Made by a program: the position numbers and the translations under genes
Assembly: GCA_035566435.1 (NCBI GenBank)
Contig: DATMRF010000145.1
Span: 1-48,982 of the forward strand
Reading direction: 5' to 3'
From: DATMRF01 sp035566435
GTDB taxonomy: Bacteria > Verrucomicrobiota > Verrucomicrobiia > Limisphaerales > UBA8199
DNA length: 48,982 nucleotides
Shown: piece by piece, positions 1-8,148 of the stretch
How positions within the stretch are numbered: position 1 is the stretch's first letter
Layout of the letters: each line of letters starts with the position of its first letter
The notes under the pieces: generated by a model
The model's input: only the letters and a program-made list of their open reading frames with translations
Told to the model about the DNA's origin: nothing
Databases searched by the model: none

Positions 1-13
1 CCATAGGACCCGC

Positions 14-115
14 GAGAGTGTCGGGCGCCCGAAAGGAATTGCTAACTCGTGGCACGCCGACTCTCGGGTCGGGTTAAGTTAGAGCCCGCGCCAACGCAGG
101 CTACGACACCCTCTC
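14..115. repeat. Imperfect long inverted repeat at the left edge
   Basis: The arm at 14-23 (GAGAGTGTCG) is complementary to 104-115 apart from a two-base bulge. A perfect 12-bp palindrome (TCGGGCGCCCGA) lies at 21-32. Two overlapping GTTRRRY-like words, GTTAAGT (73-79) and GTTAGAG (78-84), sit inside. The folded geometry, paired arms with unpaired extra bases, recalls integron attC sites, but no properly placed RYYYAAC box was found. No gene is visible in 1-137. Confidence 0.35.
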
Positions 116-168
116 CCAAAAACCAGATGAATCACCCGTGAAATCACGCCTGGTGTCCATGACTATCG

Positions 169-216
169 GCTTAACTTGGTTCTACAAACCGGGGTTTGGT
201 GCGTGGTCTGTTGAGC
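169..216. repeat. attC-like hairpin (weak candidate)
   Basis: GCTTAAC at 169-175 fits RYYYAAC and GTTGAGC at 210-216 fits GTTRRRY. The two boxes are complementary at 6 of 7 positions. Inside, CAAACC (185-190) pairs with GGTTTG (193-198). This is the box layout of an integron recombination site, but 48 bp is shorter than the usual range of about 55-140 bp. It lies just upstream of an integron-integrase remnant, which is the main reason to list it. Confidence 0.25.
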
Positions 217-320
217 AGGAACTCTCGCTTTTCGCCTCAACCCTTTTCATACAAAGAGCTTACGCTCAGTCATCGCTCAAAGTCAACCTCGAAATACCTC
301 CTGACCTTCTTTCGTCTGGC

Positions 321-531
321 GATCGAGTTCCCGACCCGGCACATGAGCCAATGCAAATCCAACACGCGATCAATTCAGTACGAGATGCTCGCATGCTCAA
401 ACATCTCTCATTCCAAACGGAGAAAACCTATGTTCATTGGGTCAAACGCTATGGCGCGTTTCTTCAAGCCGCCAAGCTGCCGCCAGACCAGCCATCCGAA
501 ACAAAGATGGAGGCATTCCTGATCAGCCTGG
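321..531 (+). pseudogene. Integron-type tyrosine recombinase, N-terminal stump
   Basis: The translation contains LKHLSFQTEKTYVHWVKRY followed by MEAFLISLA. This is the N-terminal SAM-like, core-DNA-binding domain of integron integrases and related phage-type tyrosine recombinases, whose typical wording is LRHYSxRTExAYVHWIRRF...EAFLxxLA. Similarity stops at about 531. None of the catalytic domain (R...HxxR...Y) follows; the frame continues into about 35 unrelated codons and then an octamer repeat. The residues before about nt 340 also do not look like an integrase. I read it as a gene fragment left by deletion or recombination and not as a functional recombinase. The surrounding 138-638 frame is open but is probably not a real gene as a whole. 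Confidence 0.6.
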
Positions 532-652
532 CTCGAACGGGGGTATTCGTGTCGATTGGTGTCCATTCGTGGCTTCAACCGCACAGCCTCCTCCTCCTGA
601 GCGACGACCCCGGCATCTGGAAACCATTACGATACTAATACTGCCGATAGGA

Positions 653-808
653 TTACCTGAACCCCGACCAATCCATCAATCCATCAATCCATCACTCCCG
701 CTCTCGGTTCCGCAATCCCCTCTATCAACTCTCAACTATCAACCACCTCGACACTCCACCACTCCATCACTCCACCAATCCACCAATCCACTAATCCATT
801 AATCCGTA
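653..808. repeat. Degenerate tandem octamer repeat
   Basis: Three perfect copies of AATCCATC lie at 670-693. A further seven-copy run of variants (ACTCCACC, ACTCCATC, AATCCACC, AATCCACT, AATCCATT and similar) lies at 753-808, always in register at 8 bp. The stretch between them (atcaactc-like units) keeps the same low-complexity character. It ends six bases before the next gene. Apparent protein frames over it are rich in Pro, Ser, His and Thr only because of the repeat. Confidence 0.85.
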
Positions 809-814
809 GCGCTT

Positions 815-1417
815 ATGAAACTAAACACTCCCGATTCACCCGATACCTTCATCCAGTCCTTCACCGATCCCCAGGAGTGGAGCGCCGCAAAATGGGCCGC
901 CACCGCCTTCCTCTACGACCCGGGCGACTCCAGCCACGAACCGCCCTCCCTCGCTATCGCCTTCGAAAACTTCGACGCCGGCAAACGCATCTTCGACGGC
1001 TGGATTGAGCGCCTCGGCCACATCGACACCTACGAAGAACTCCGCATCTCCGTCATTGAGGGTCCCCTCCCCGGCGACCCCCGCGGCTATTCCGTCTTCG
1101 TCTCGTCCAACCCCCTCAACACGGTCAAACGTAAGCAGCTCGACCAGCCGGATTTCGACCCCGCCCTCTTCATCCGCTCCGGCCGCCTGAACCGTATGAA
1201 CCCTGCCCCCCGCTCCCCACACCTGCGTCTCTTCAAAAGCCACTTCGCGCGCCTTGGCCGTTACCTCCTCCTTCCAGCCCACTTTAAGGATTCCCAAATC
1301 CAAAACCTCGACTCCGGCCGTTCCATCGAAAAACACGAATTAAACCTCTTCCACACCACCGACCTCAAACCCCACCAGGCCGAATACTCCGTCTTCAGTA
1401 CCCCCACCGGCGATTGA
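815..1417 (+). CDS. Hypothetical protein, 200 aa
   Basis: I do not recognise the family. The product is soluble, with no signal peptide or membrane segment. It has a conserved-looking middle (FDGWIERLGHIDTYEELRIS and, later, GYSVFVSSNP) and a basic, histidine-containing C-terminal half. The ATG at 815 follows directly on the octamer repeat and has no convincing Shine-Dalgarno sequence, so expression signals are unclear. Codon use and the even mix of residue types look like real coding sequence, and the competing minus-strand frame (836-1336) has the Gly/Val/Glu-rich composition of a shadow. Its position next to an integron-integrase remnant allows a captured gene cassette, but no clear recombination site was found after the stop. 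No function is proposed. Confidence 0.6.
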   Translation: MKLNTPDSPDTFIQSFTDPQEWSAAKWAATAFLYDPGDSSHEPPSLAIAFENFDAGKRIFDGWIERLGHIDTYEELRISVIEGPLPGDPRGYSVFVSSNPLNTVKRKQLDQPDFDPALFIRSGRLNRMNPAPRSPHLRLFKSHFARLGRYLLLPAHFKDSQIQNLDSGRSIEKHELNLFHTTDLKPHQAEYSVFSTPTGD

Positions 1418-1580
1418 TTACTATGCGCTCTCTCGCAACTTTTTAGTGGACATTCAAGCCCGTTTTTGCATAATAATCCTCGCACGGCTGTGGGTAGGTA
1501 AATCATAGTAGGGAAACTAAAGATATACAGAAGTCCGGGGGTGAGCGGAGCTTGCCGCCCGGCCAGTCATTGAGGTGAAC

Positions 1581-4500
1581 ATGAGAACCATTTTCACGGG
1601 TTTGACCCTTCGTCTGCTCTGCTCTCTTTTCTGCGCGGCCTGCACGCTATGGCCATCGGTCCTGTGCTCCCAAACACCAACTAATTGCGCCGCGCCTCCA
1701 GCGGGCCTGGTGAGCTGGTGGCGCGCCGACAACACCGCGAGCGACACCATCGGCGGGAACGCCGGCGTGATGCAACCGGGCGCGACGTTCGCCGCGGGCG
1801 AGGTCGGAAGCGCCTTCAGCTTCAATGGGAACACCAATAGTTATATCGAGGTGCCCGATTCTCCTGCTCTGCGCCTCACCAACGAGGTGACCATCGAATT
1901 CTGGGTCAAACGCCAGCGATTGACTTTTCCGTCGTACCCCTATGCCGACTACATCGTCGAGAAAGGCGGCGACTTCTTCGGCGGTCAGGACAATTACTCC
2001 GCGGCGCTGCATAACTCCACCTATAATTACTGTCTCCATTTCGTGTTCGCCGGTGGCTGGCGAGGCGGGGGAAGCATTGCGGACACGAACTACTGGCACC
2101 ACTGCGCCATCGTCGCCCGCAACGGCGACACCGACCCTACACTGTACATCGATGGAGTGATGCAGCCCGTGGTTTATGGCGAAGGCGCCTCCACCATCAA
2201 CCTCTACCCTTCGACCCGCCCGCTCCACATCGGCGCGCAACTCGATCCCGCGACTGGTTGGTTTTATTTCAGCGACACGCTGGTTGACGAACTGGCGATC
2301 TACGGCCGCGCGTTGTCCGCGGCCGAAATCCAGTCCATCTATGCCGCGCGGAGCCTGGGCAAATGCGTTCCGGGAGCCCCGCCAGAGTGTGTGCCGCCGC
2401 CGTTCGGTCTCACCTCGTGGTGGCGGGCCGAAGGCAACGGCAACGATTCCGTCGGCACCAACAACGCCAGGCTCTTTGGCGGTGTCTCCTTCACCAACGG
2501 CGTCGTCGGCCAGGCCTTCCTCTTCAATGGCGTCGATGGCAGCGTCATAGCTGACGACGCGCCGTCCCTGAACATCGGCAGCAACCAGAATTTCTCCATC
2601 GAAGCCTGGATCTCCCCCCTGCCCTCGACGACGGACTTCGGCATCATGTCGGTTGTGGACAAGCGCTACGCGCCGACGCTGACAACGAGCCAGGGTTACG
2701 AGTTCAACCTTCAGGATGGCCGCATCCATTGCCGGCTCTCGGATTCGATCAGCGGCAACGGTTCCGAATTCGGCCCCGCTGGACCTGATCTGCGCGATGG
2801 CAATTTCCACCATGTCGCTGTGAGCGTCGTCCGCGGCTCTTCCACCGGCGGCAACCTGTTCGTCGATGGCCAGGTAGTGCTCAATTTCGATCCGACCAGC
2901 GTCGTGGGCGACCTCTCCAATGCCCAACCCTTCCGCATCGGCAATCACGCCTCTTCCTTCGTAAACGCGTTCTTTAAGGGCCGCATCGACGAAGTCTCGC
3001 TCTATGCTCGCGCCCTCGGCAGCAACGAAGTCCTGGCCATCTACAACGCCGGCGCAGCCGGCAAATGCACCGCTACTCAGGCCCCCACGATCGTATCGCA
3101 ACCGCAGGACCAAGTCGTCAATGCCGGCCAGGACGCCATCTTTACGGTGCAAGCCGAGGGTTCGGCGCCGCTCGCTTACCAATGGTTTTTTGGCGCGACT
3201 CCGCTTAGCTCTCCTGCCGGCGCGATGCTCGTCGTCAGTAACGCCCAGCCTGCCCAGGCGGGCAGCTACCACGTCGTCGTGTCCAACTCGGTTGGCTTCG
3301 CCGTCAGCTCCAACGCGATGCTGACAGTCCTTACCAACCCGCCGACGATCACCTTGCAACCGGCTGACCAAACGGTTGCGGCAGGCCACACCGCCATGCT
3401 CTCGGTCAGCGCCCAGGGAACTCCGCCGCTCAGCTATCAATGGTTCCTGGGCTCCAGCCCCGTGGCTGGCGGCACCGACACCTTCCTGATGCTTTACTCC
3501 GTCCAACCAACCCAGGCGGGCTACTATTCGGTCGTTGTCTCCAATCCCTATGGCTCGGTCAGGAGTTCCAATGCGCTGCTGACCGTCCTGACCTATCCGC
3601 CCACCATCGTTTCCCAGCCGCGGGCTACCAACGCCTATGTCGGCGCCACCGTAACATTCCAGGTGGTCGCCTCCGGCTCGCCCACTCTGAGTTATCGCTG
3701 GCTCAAGGACGGCGCCCCCTTGCCTGCGGCCGACAATCCGACCTACAAAATACTCAACGCGCAAGTCACTAATTCCGGGAGCTACTCCGTGATTGTAAGT
3801 AACCCATATGGCGCAATTACCAGCTCGGTTGCGGTTCTCAACGTTCTCGTACCTCCGCCGTGCGCTCCCCCGCCGCCGGGCCTGGTGAGTTGGTGGCGCG
3901 GTGAGAACAACGTGCTGGATGGCTGGGATGCCAACAACGGCAACCTCCCTCCTGGGACCCTGGCCCAGGTCAGATACGCCGCCGGCAAAGTCGGCCAGTG
4001 TTTCTCCTTCTCGTCTTTCCTCGTGCCGGATTCGCCTTCGCTGCACGTGAGCAACATTACACTGCAGGCCTGGGTGAATGCGCCGAGCTATGCCGGCTCC
4101 TTATCGCACACCATCGTTTCCAAAGTTGATTATCCGCCCACCGGCGTGGCAGCGGCTCAAAGCAGCTTCTACCTGGGGACAACCAACAACGGCCTGGTTT
4201 ATTTTGCGGTTAGCCCGAACGGCTCCAACACCGTGTCCGTCACCACAACCGTGCCGCTGGCGCCCAACGACTGGAGCTTCGTAGTGGCTACTTATGACGG
4301 CTCTGACCTGCGGCTCTACACCAATGGCATGCTCGCCGCGATAACATTCTACTCGGGCGGGATTTTTCCAGGCAACGACAACCTGGGCATCGGCGCCATC
4401 CCGTATCCATACAGTAATTCCGCCATTTACGCGCCCTTCAACGGATTGCTCGACGAAATCTGCATCTATAATCGCGCGCTCTCTGACTCCGAGGTCCTGG

Positions 4501-7055
4501 CGCTCTATGATTCGGATGTGTCCGGAATGTGCCTGCAGCCGCCCACCATCACCGCGCAACCTCAAAGCCAGCAAATCCCGCTCGGCGAGGACGTCCTGTT
4601 CTCGACGTCCGTCCTCGGCACCCGCCCGCTCAGTTACCAGTGGTATTTCAATGGCCAGTTCCTCGCCCGGGCAACGAACGCCAATCTGCTCCTCGAAAAG
4701 GTGCGCACCAATCAGGCCGGCACGTATTTCGTTCGAGTCACGAACAGCCTGGGTTCCGCTTCCAGCGACTCGGCGACGCTCAAGCTCCTCCCTGCACCGG
4801 TGTGCACGCCGGCCCCCGCCGGATTGGTTAGCTGGTGGCCCGCGGACAATTCCTCCATCGACGTGGTCGGCACCAACAACGCCATCCTCTTAACGCTCTA
4901 TTTCCCGCCTTACACGACGGGAAAGGTCGGTCAGTGCTTCAGCCTCAACAATCAACGGTCGCCTTACTTGAATCGCGTCTCGGTTCCCAGCTCCCCCGCG
5001 CTTGATTTTGGCACGAACTCGGATCTCTCTATCGAGGCGTGGGTCAAGTACCTGCCAAATTCTCTTATCCCGGGCTACCCATACCCGCCGTATCCGCCCT
5101 ATCTGCAGCCTCCCTCGGATACCCTCGAACTCGTGAGCAAGTATGGGGCGCAAGCCTCTCCTCTCGTCCCCCAATCCGGCTATTCTCTGTCGCTTTCCCA
5201 AGGCCGCCTGGCCTTCTGGCTTGGCTGGAGCGTGCTCCGTGTCACCAATTCCGCCATCTTCATCTCCAGCGGACCCGACCTGCGGGATACCATGTTCCAC
5301 CACGTCGCCGTCACGCTCACCCGCAACCGAACCAACGGCGGCAAACTTTATGTCGACGGCCAGGACGTCCTCACTTTTGACACCACCGGCTTCAAGGGGG
5401 GCGTGGCCAACTCTGCACCGCTGCTGATTGGTTCCGATGGCGCCTTTAGCGGCTTGATCGACGAGTTGGCTTTTTACTCTCGTGCCCTGTCCGCCGATGA
5501 AGTGCTCGCTATCCGCCAGGCTGGCGCTGCCGGCAAATGCAAGGTGCGGCCGTTCATCATCACCCAGCCGGCCAATCAAACCGCTCCACCGGGCAGCAAT
5601 GCCACCTTCACCGTCACAGCCGATGGCACGCCCAACCTCCGCTACCAATGGCGGTTTAACGGCGCGCCGCTGTTTGGCGCTACCAGCTCTGCTCTGACCA
5701 TTACCAACGTCCAGTCGGCGCGGCTCGGGAAGTACTCCGTTACCATCACCAACGGCTTCGGCCTGGTCCTGAGCACTAACGCGATGCTCGCGTTTAACGG
5801 CCCACCCGTTGCGGTTTGCGCGACCGCAGTCGTTTCAGCCGGACCGAACTGCATGGCCGCCGCTTCCATCGATAACGGCTCCGCCGATGCCGATGGCGAC
5901 CCGGTGACCCTGACTCAAACGCCGCCCGGACCCTATCCCCTCGGCACGAACGTCGTTACTTTGACCGCCACCGACAAATGGGGCGTCACCAACTCCTGCA
6001 CCGCCCTGGTCATAGTCCTCGACCGCACGCCTCCGACCATTATTTGTCCCGCCGACATCGTGGTCACCAACGCGCACACCGCCTTGACCAGCGTCGTCAC
6101 ATTCAGCCCCGCGGTCTCCGACAACTGCTCAGGCGTGGGTGTGCCGGTTTGCAATCCAGCCTCCGGCTCGGCGTTTGCCGTCGGACCCCACACCGTGACG
6201 TGCTCGGTAACCGATGCCGCGGGCAACTCCAACCAGTGCGCGTTCAAAGTGACCGTCCTCCCGGGAAATGTTCCGCCAGTCCCGACCATCAGGGTCTCGC
6301 CGCTGGCGGAGTTTCCGGGCGTTACCAATCTGCTCGTGATTGCCGGCAATGGCACCAACGCGACTGTCGTCTTTGACGGCTCGAAATCCTACGACCTCGA
6401 CGACACCAACTTCAATTATTACTGGTACGAGGGCACGAATCTTTTCTCGACCGGCGTGGTCGCGACCCGAATGCTGGCGCTGGGCCTCCACAGCATCACG
6501 CTGAAACTCGACGACACATTCCCGTCCGGGGTCAGCAGCGCGTCGGTGGCGGTTCAGGTCATTTCCGCCGAGCAAGCGGTCGAACTTCTCATCGGCGTGA
6601 TAAAGGACTCGTCGTTGCCCAATCGCGTGCAACAGCCCTTGCTCCAAGGCCTGGACCAGGCGGAGAAGCAACTGGACCGTGGCGACCTGCGCCCGGCTCG
6701 GGAAGTTCTGGTGGCCTTCGAACACAAGGTGCGCGAGTTGGTGACTCGACTCGATCTACCGCTGGCGAAAGAGCTCCAAACCGCGGCGCAGCAGATCGTC
6801 GACGCCCTTGACCGGGTGGGACAGCATGGCGGGCCCAAGGGCCCACCACCCACGGTGACGCATCAGCCCGACGGCAAACTGCGGATGCGCTTCACCGGAG
6901 AGTCTGGCCAGGTCCAAATCATCGAGGCATCCTCCGACCTCCTGGACTGGCAAAAAATCGGGGTGGCCACGGAAGTTGGCAATGGCTGGTTTGAGTTCGA
7001 AGACGCCAAAGCAGCTGCGCTGCCCTACAGGTACTACCGCGTCGTCTCGCCGTGA
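1581..7055 (+). CDS. Giant secreted LamG/Ig/HYR multidomain protein
   Basis: About 1824 aa with an N-terminal signal peptide (hydrophobic LLCSLFCAACTLW, cleavage near residue 30). I chose the ATG at 1581 because GAGGTG precedes it; a GTG two codons upstream is the alternative. Domain order, with rough residues: LamG-type concanavalin fold 1 (36-260), LamG 2 (270-497), three Ig-like domains (503-760, each opening PTIxxQP), LamG 3 (761-985), Ig 4 (988-1072), LamG 4 (1075-1322), Ig 5 (1326-1405), HYR-like repeats (1410-1563), a PKD-like part (1565-1660), a helical, charged region (about 1665-1745) and a C-terminal beta unit ending YRYYRVV. Every LamG begins with Cys-x2/3-Pro then GLxSWW. Such proteins are exported and thought to bind carbohydrate or other surfaces. 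No catalytic motif was seen. Confidence 0.9.
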   Translation: MRTIFTGLTLRLLCSLFCAACTLWPSVLCSQTPTNCAAPPAGLVSWWRADNTASDTIGGNAGVMQPGATFAAGEVGSAFSFNGNTNSYIEVPDSPALRLTNEVTIEFWVKRQRLTFPSYPYADYIVEKGGDFFGGQDNYSAALHNSTYNYCLHFVFAGGWRGGGSIADTNYWHHCAIVARNGDTDPTLYIDGVMQPVVYGEGASTINLYPSTRPLHIGAQLDPATGWFYFSDTLVDELAIYGRALSAAEIQSIYAARSLGKCVPGAPPECVPPPFGLTSWWRAEGNGNDSVGTNNARLFGGVSFTNGVVGQAFLFNGVDGSVIADDAPSLNIGSNQNFSIEAWISPLPSTTDFGIMSVVDKRYAPTLTTSQGYEFNLQDGRIHCRLSDSISGNGSEFGPAGPDLRDGNFHHVAVSVVRGSSTGGNLFVDGQVVLNFDPTSVVGDLSNAQPFRIGNHASSFVNAFFKGRIDEVSLYARALGSNEVLAIYNAGAAGKCTATQAPTIVSQPQDQVVNAGQDAIFTVQAEGSAPLAYQWFFGATPLSSPAGAMLVVSNAQPAQAGSYHVVVSNSVGFAVSSNAMLTVLTNPPTITLQPADQTVAAGHTAMLSVSAQGTPPLSYQWFLGSSPVAGGTDTFLMLYSVQPTQAGYYSVVVSNPYGSVRSSNALLTVLTYPPTIVSQPRATNAYVGATVTFQVVASGSPTLSYRWLKDGAPLPAADNPTYKILNAQVTNSGSYSVIVSNPYGAITSSVAVLNVLVPPPCAPPPPGLVSWWRGENNVLDGWDANNGNLPPGTLAQVRYAAGKVGQCFSFSSFLVPDSPSLHVSNITLQAWVNAPSYAGSLSHTIVSKVDYPPTGVAAAQSSFYLGTTNNGLVYFAVSPNGSNTVSVTTTVPLAPNDWSFVVATYDGSDLRLYTNGMLAAITFYSGGIFPGNDNLGIGAIPYPYSNSAIYAPFNGLLDEICIYNRALSDSEVLALYDSDVSGMCLQPPTITAQPQSQQIPLGEDVLFSTSVLGTRPLSYQWYFNGQFLARATNANLLLEKVRTNQAGTYFVRVTNSLGSASSDSATLKLLPAPVCTPAPAGLVSWWPADNSSIDVVGTNNAILLTLYFPPYTTGKVGQCFSLNNQRSPYLNRVSVPSSPALDFGTNSDLSIEAWVKYLPNSLIPGYPYPPYPPYLQPPSDTLELVSKYGAQASPLVPQSGYSLSLSQGRLAFWLGWSVLRVTNSAIFISSGPDLRDTMFHHVAVTLTRNRTNGGKLYVDGQDVLTFDTTGFKGGVANSAPLLIGSDGAFSGLIDELAFYSRALSADEVLAIRQAGAAGKCKVRPFIITQPANQTAPPGSNATFTVTADGTPNLRYQWRFNGAPLFGATSSALTITNVQSARLGKYSVTITNGFGLVLSTNAMLAFNGPPVAVCATAVVSAGPNCMAAASIDNGSADADGDPVTLTQTPPGPYPLGTNVVTLTATDKWGVTNSCTALVIVLDRTPPTIICPADIVVTNAHTALTSVVTFSPAVSDNCSGVGVPVCNPASGSAFAVGPHTVTCSVTDAAGNSNQCAFKVTVLPGNVPPVPTIRVSPLAEFPGVTNLLVIAGNGTNATVVFDGSKSYDLDDTNFNYYWYEGTNLFSTGVVATRMLALGLHSITLKLDDTFPSGVSSASVAVQVISAEQAVELLIGVIKDSSLPNRVQQPLLQGLDQAEKQLDRGDLRPAREVLVAFEHKVRELVTRLDLPLAKELQTAAQQIVDALDRVGQHGGPKGPPPTVTHQPDGKLRMRFTGESGQVQIIEASSDLLDWQKIGVATEVGNGWFEFEDAKAAALPYRYYRVVSP

Positions 7056-7070
7056 CGGTTGATTTGTGTC

Positions 7071-7099
7071 TTGACAGCAGCGCGCCTTGCGTTTACCAA
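7071..7099 (+). promoter_or_regulatory. Possible sigma-70 -35 box upstream of the prepilin gene
   Basis: A perfect TTGACA lies at 7071-7076 in the gap between the LamG gene and the prepilin-like gene. Seventeen bases on, the -10 position reads TACCAA, which is poor. Only the -35 element is convincing. Confidence 0.2.
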
Positions 7100-7212
7100 T
7101 AGGGCTTAGCACGGAGAACCATGATGCCGGGCTTTAGCCAACTCGCCCCGCCCTGCGCGGCGGCAAAGGGATCCAATAGTTGAAGGATGCTTAATAACTG
7201 TTGGGCCTTGCC

Positions 7213-8118
7213 ATGCGCGCTTCCAATTTCAAAATCGCCGGCCCGGGCTTTGCCGGTCTGAACTTCCAGCGCAAAACTCCCTGGCGGGAAGGCCTCGCGG
7301 GAGGCGGAGGCCAGTCTGGCCGCTCAGCTTTCACGCTGATTGAACTGCTGGTGGTGATCGCCATCCTCGCCATCCTCGCGGCGCTGCTGTTGCCCAGCCT
7401 GGCAAAAGCCAAAGCCCAGGCTTGGCGGGCCAACTGCATCAGCAACCAGAGGCAGATGGTTGTGGCCTGGACGATGTATCCCGGCGATAATCATGAAACG
7501 CTGGTGCTCAACGGCGGGGAGACGATGTTTTCTCCGGTGGCCCATCTCTGGGTTTACGGCGGCAACCACGGCGATCCACAGACCCTGACCAATTCCCAAT
7601 ACCTCGTGAACCCCAGTTATGCGCTGTTCGCGCCTTATCTCCAGGCGTTTCAGATTTATAAGTGTGCTGCCGACCGATCGTTGTGGCCTGTGGGAGGCAA
7701 GAAAGTTCCCGAGCTGAGGAGCTATTCAATGAACTGCTACGTAGGGACACCGGCGAGCAATGTGGAAACGCCGATAACGCTGAACGGCGCCTTCCGGGTT
7801 TATTTGAAATCTTCGGACATCGCCTCAGACTTGCCGGCTCAACGATTCGTGTTTATCGATGTAAATCCAGCCAGCATATGCACGCCCGCGTTCGGCGTGG
7901 ATATGGTCGCGGACGTTTTTGTGCATTATCCTTCTACACTACATGGAGGCAGCGGCATCCTGGCCTTTGCCGACGGCCACGTCGAATCCCGCAAATGGCT
8001 GGACCCGAGGACCCGCAGAGACCTGTCGGGCACCGCGAGTTACATCCCGCATAACGAGCCCGCGCCAAATAATAAAGACCTGACTTGGATTCGAGCCCGC
8101 ACGACCTCGAAGAAGTGA
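7213..8118 (+). CDS. Prepilin-like protein with H-X9-DG motif
   Basis: A type IV pilin / type II pseudopilin-like protein of 301 aa. A basic leader of about 40 residues is followed by SAFTLIELLVVIAILAILAA, the class III prepilin cleavage and methylation motif with Glu at +5, then the usual hydrophobic helix and LLPSLAKAKAQA. Ala replaces the common Gly before the cleavage point. Near the C-terminus H-GGSGILAFA-DG matches the H-X9-DG motif of a pseudopilin-like family that is greatly expanded in Verrucomicrobia and Planctomycetes. The ATG at 7213 is preferred to the TTG at 7201; neither has a good Shine-Dalgarno sequence. It would be matured by a prepilin peptidase, not seen here, and exported by a pilus or type II-like machine such as the one encoded at 23226-30808. 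Its specific role is unknown. Confidence 0.85.
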   Translation: MRASNFKIAGPGFAGLNFQRKTPWREGLAGGGGQSGRSAFTLIELLVVIAILAILAALLLPSLAKAKAQAWRANCISNQRQMVVAWTMYPGDNHETLVLNGGETMFSPVAHLWVYGGNHGDPQTLTNSQYLVNPSYALFAPYLQAFQIYKCAADRSLWPVGGKKVPELRSYSMNCYVGTPASNVETPITLNGAFRVYLKSSDIASDLPAQRFVFIDVNPASICTPAFGVDMVADVFVHYPSTLHGGSGILAFADGHVESRKWLDPRTRRDLSGTASYIPHNEPAPNNKDLTWIRARTTSKK

Positions 8119-8148
8119 GGAGCCATTGCGCGCTCGACTGCAGCCGGC

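Noticed and set aside
437..802. 121-aa plus-strand frame through the left repeat
   Set aside because: Its Pro/Ser/His/Thr composition is produced by the octamer repeats and the N-terminus overlaps the integrase stump out of frame.
653..808. Possible CRISPR array
   Set aside because: Repeat units are 8 bp with no unique spacers between them, so it is a simple tandem repeat.
1647..4046. 799-aa open frame on the minus strand inside the LamG gene
   Set aside because: It is rich in Arg, Val and Gly with no domain, follows the codon phase of the sense gene, and has no ribosome-binding site. It is a GC-driven shadow of the plus-strand gene.
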